A stretch of DNA of 64,000 nt from Sipunculus nudus (taxonomy: Eukaryota > Annelida > Sipuncula > Golfingiida > Sipunculidae): NCBI GenBank assembly GCA_026874595.1, contig CM049315.1, positions 33,620,164-33,684,163 on the forward strand. The letters run 5' to 3'. The notes under the pieces were generated by a model, which was given only the letters and a program-made list of their open reading frames with translations, was not told the origin of the DNA and searched no databases. Both the position numbers and the translations under genes were made by a program. Below are positions 60,893-64,000 of this stretch, piece after piece (the stretch's first letter is position 1; each line of letters begins with the position of its first letter).

Positions 60893-62585
60893 CCTGACAT
60901 TAGGTTTGTTATTTTTTTAATATCGCTCAACTTTCTCTACAACGTGCCAAGAACGGGTAGGACAAACAATACATCCCCCCCAGCAAACACACTTCACCCT
61001 ACTACCCCATTTAATACTACAATTACAAATTCATTTACAGGTAAAAATACCAGTTGAACTCGTACATGTGACCAAAACATGATCAACATGAATCAAAAGT
61101 GTAAAATGTATGCTTACTCTGCATTTCTCAAATTCCTGTTTCCTAATAGCCAAGTCCGTCCATGCCAGCTGATCAGCAATCTACAATAAAAAATATTTAA
61201 AATATGTCTTTCACCAAGGATTACATGTACTCATAAAGCAACACCTGTCATTACGCTGTACCTGACAGACCAACCGCTGCCTACCATGAGACGTGGGACG
61301 CCATTTGGTGTGGACTATTTGGTAACCAGGGAGGGGGACTTTTTTTTAATTTTCACAGGTATTTAATCTTGGATTTAATTTCAAATAATTAAAAAGGTGT
61401 AGATATCAAACTCGTAATGCTTAGATATTTGATTTGACAGATCAACTGTAGATAGTTCATCAGGAGAAGAATGGACTCGGATGAACTACAAAGAAAATTT
61501 TGATGTGACGTTGCAGCTCTGAAATCACTGATGTATTTCTGATCCTTAGTAATTAGACAGAATGTGTTACATAAGAAGGATAGAGGCAGGGAGCCTTAAA
61601 TTTCTGTCATGTTCATTTTGATAAATTTATTGATACTCCAGTTATATTTGAGAGAAACGATAAACCATATTCTCTCTAGGTCTTTAGACACATTTGATGC
61701 ATTGGTTTTATATAAAATCTTAGGTCAGATTAACATAAAAAATAACATTTCGGCCAAAAACGGTGGTACAGGGAAGTGCGAATTTTGGTAGTTAGATAAG
61801 CTAGTTATAAGATTAAAGGGACAGATGCTTTATAAGTATTAAATTATGATAGTTCGGTACTTATAGACATTCCAAAAAATGTGTCCTAAAATGCTATCTA
61901 AGCTAAAGCAATGGTCTTTTGTCCGCCCAGCTTTTCAGCCGCATGTTAACTGACCACATTTTGAAAGCCGGGTCAGTTCCTTTTTATTCCTTCGAGGAAT
62001 AAAGGAAATACCCCGTTCCCAGTAAAACTCTATTACATTTCAAGAGTGTCTTATATTAAAAAATGTTTTTGATGGTTTGTCGATATTTGGCAAAGATATG
62101 CCCTTATTGTATAAATTAGGCAACTAGCAATCGTAAGCTCAAAACAAAAGAACCTTTTGAAAAAACGTTCGGAAATTATTTCCGGCTGTCGCTATAGACC
62201 AAGGGCACCCAACCGTGCGAAAAAAAAGAAATAATAAAACCAATATAGCAATTAATTGAACTGCAGTCACCTGATTAGCCGATGAGGCGAAACCGACGGT
62301 GGTGATTCAGATTCATCTTAGCATATCATGCCCTGTTGCAAAACATAGAGCGCAGTGTGCCGGCGGAGAAAAGACTGCATTCCTGCAGATCATTTCTACT
62401 TATTTATTTATATGTTTATTTATTTATAGATACATAAAATAGAATCTGAAGGGATTGGACATTTTGCCTTCAATAGGGAGGTGCCCTTTTTCGGGAGGTT
62501 ATAATTTTCGTAACTTCTTTAAAGAGACTGCCCGTAAATGGCCGTAAATAGAAGGTGCCCACAGTAAAGAGGTTTCCGTAAGGAG

Positions 62586-62644
<59 letters not shown>

Positions 62645-63150
62645 TCAGTATGTATTATACATGTATCTTATTAAACATATTTAACACAATTTTTCATGTA
62701 CGACATTTTATGATAATTGACTATAAAGGAACCTCAGTGCCTTCATAACAAGCGTTTTAAAGGAAAAATGATAAAATAATAAAAAAAAAAACGATACGCC
62801 GGCATGAAAAGAGTCTACAAAGGGGTGGCCATAATCCCATGACTGATCAGTCTTTTATACTTCTACCATCATCGGGAACAACACTTGGTAAACAAACTTA
62901 GTAAACAATGGAAAAAAACAGTTTCTAGGCAGCTTACCTGTTTCAAAGCGGTCACACGACACAGAGGCATTACAAAGCGGCCCCGATTTAAAATGTACTT
63001 TGCGCGTAGGTCACTGAGGGAGTTGACAACCTTTGCAAACTTGTCCCCAGATTTCCAAGCCTTCATTTTTGACTGCCAGTTGCCCTTGTAGTCACGTGCA
63101 GTAGTGAGAGCCAGCATGGTGACTGCGATGAGAGTGAACATGGACGCCAT
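58839..63150 (-). CDS. gene B: secreted Cys-rich protein with Thr/Pro tail, paralogue of gene A
   Basis: Three coding exons on the minus strand, 63150-62938, 61180-61118 and 59153-58839, all phase 0 with GT/AG borders; 196 aa. The ATG at 63150 is preferred over one at 63201: it opens a good signal peptide (MASMFTLIAVTMLALTTA), and a TATA box lies about 60 bases upstream. The mature part has LNRGRFVMPLCRVTA (compare LSDRGVIRTSSPICKVDA in gene A), then EKCR, KLCRWELNMNSG (compare KLCKIQLYNKYTG) and six more Cys (CDDGSSC, CGWFGC, SVCES). From about residue 143 follow PTPEATPAPSPEATPAPT-type repeats, ending PGFDIAF (compare GGFIFF). The molecular function is unknown; extracellular, probably O-glycosylated. 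Intron 2 holds the second copy of the 1.3-kb duplication. Confidence 0.8.
59669..61004. repeat. 1.3-kb direct duplication, copy 2 (inside the last intron of gene B)
   Basis: Second copy of 56997-58310. Its (TA)n tract (60811-60891) is longer and interrupted by TTT. It lies wholly between exons 2 and 3 of gene B and does not touch their splice sites; its end is about 115 bases from exon 2. Confidence 0.9.
61190..62937. other. intron 1 of gene B
   Basis: Between donor 62937 and the acceptor before 61180. Nothing coding was seen. A small perfect hairpin TTTATTCC-TTCGA-GGAATAAA lies near 61984-62004. Confidence 0.6.
62588..62640. repeat. (TA)n microsatellite in intron 1 of gene B
   Basis: About 26 TA dinucleotides. 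Confidence 0.95.
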
Positions 63151-63207
63151 GGTTGCTGCGTGTTGGAACGAGTCAGCGAATGATGGCCGAGAAAGGAGCA
63201 CCTGGGG

Positions 63208-63215
63208 TTTATATA
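63208..63215 (-). promoter_or_regulatory. TATA box of gene B
   Basis: CTATATAAACCCC on the minus strand, about 60 bases upstream of the ATG at 63150, which places a start site near 63180. Confidence 0.65.
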
Positions 63216-63219
63216 GCTT

Positions 63220-64000
63220 TTTGCCAAGGAAACACCTGTAAACTACGTGACTGCTGATGAATAATTGTCATTAAAGGATATAAAAAAACAGGAAACAGAG
63301 TTTGGAAGGCATGGCAATGACCACCTTAATATCGATGCACGACAAATCGTTATCCAGCCTTGTTCTTTTTTTTAATGCAGGTGTTTCTTATTATTTGTGC
63401 CCATGTTTCATATTGATCATTCATGGCTGAAGGAGTTAAACTAGAAAGTGTATTATTTTCAGAGGCTGGTCCTAATTATTCATTAGTCTCGACGTCACCA
63501 CTCTAAATGAACATCAACGATACGTATCTTTTACCGAATTTGTAGGTTCGCTGAATTTCAATGATTTAAAAGTGCAATTTAATGTTGTAATAATAAGTTT
63601 GTAAAAATCAAAATCCACATTTACGCAGATTTACATATTGTGGACAAACATTAATCAAATTAAAATGCGGTTAAATAGAATTTCTTTTTAACCTGTATAC
63701 ACATTATCAATTTGATGAAAAGGCCCTTGCTTTAAGTATACGACGTACAACCTTAAAACACCCCTGGTCACACATAACAGTAGCAAGGGGAGCATGACGT
63801 CTAAGCAATCATGATAACAATGGTCGTTACAAATAAATAAGATTTATAATGATCTTTTCCCTATTTTCTGTTTTGAGGGTGCCGCTTCACAGGTTTAACT
63901 TCATTTCTTTCATATTCTATTTCAAATACCTTTCAAAAACCTTGCGTATTTTCAAGAATCATTCCTTTTTTTAGACTTTTCCGTTTTGATTTGTTTAGGG
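63220..64000. other. upstream region of gene B, no gene seen
   Basis: AT-rich to the window end, without frames of interest. Confidence 0.5.

Overview
The window looks like nuclear DNA of an animal, most likely a marine lophotrochozoan such as a mollusc. It is AT-rich and mostly non-coding. The genes are cut into small exons with GT-AG borders, poly(A) signals follow the stop codons, and (TA)n, (CT)n and poly-C tracts are frequent. tRNA-derived SINE-like elements, a decayed Ty3/Gypsy element and several small inverted-repeat elements are present. The clade is an inference; no species marker was identified. There is no sign of bacterial operons, CRISPR or phage.

Layout. 1-3.3 kb: possible last exon(s) of a gene entering from the left, then an old tandem repeat of about 150 bp period. 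3.5-7.4 kb: an intact single-coding-exon GT61-family glycosyltransferase on the minus strand, directly followed by a decayed tandem copy that is split by an insertion of about 1.35 kb. 7.6-8.1 kb: an unrecognised 154-codon ORF. 9.5-11.6 kb: a broken Ty3/Gypsy pol region. 11.6-26 kb: intergenic, with a CCTCCGCCA-ended element, a 240-bp fold-back element, a SINE-like copy and microsatellites. 26.1-38.3 kb: a plus-strand gene assembled here from seven coding exons with consistent splice phases (310 aa), probably with a TATA box and a non-coding first exon at 26.1-26.25 kb. Its C-terminal part looks like a beta-trefoil of the IL-1/FGF type. A 1-kb array of a 30-bp minisatellite abuts the splice acceptor of its first coding exon.

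40.5-63.2 kb holds two minus-strand genes for secreted proteins of one apparently undescribed family. Gene A (40547-46083, four coding exons, 468 aa) has a signal peptide, a Tyr/Gly/Glu stretch, two Cys-rich modules and a long Thr/Pro mucin-like tail. Gene B (58839-63150, three coding exons, 196 aa) has a signal peptide, one related Cys-rich module and a shorter Thr/Pro tail. Both tails end in a similar G-F-x-x-F motif, and all introns are phase 0. Between them lies an inverted, splice-broken copy of gene A's last exon (about 52.3-52.7 kb). A 1.3-kb segment is present twice in direct orientation, once beyond gene B's 3' end and once inside gene B's last intron. A fold-back element with arms of about 200 bp lies in gene A's second intron, and a TIR element of about 610 bp lies upstream of gene A.

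The exon models were made by eye from splice sites, phase and protein patterns; none is backed by transcript data. The two secreted genes and the trefoil-like gene are the parts of greatest interest.
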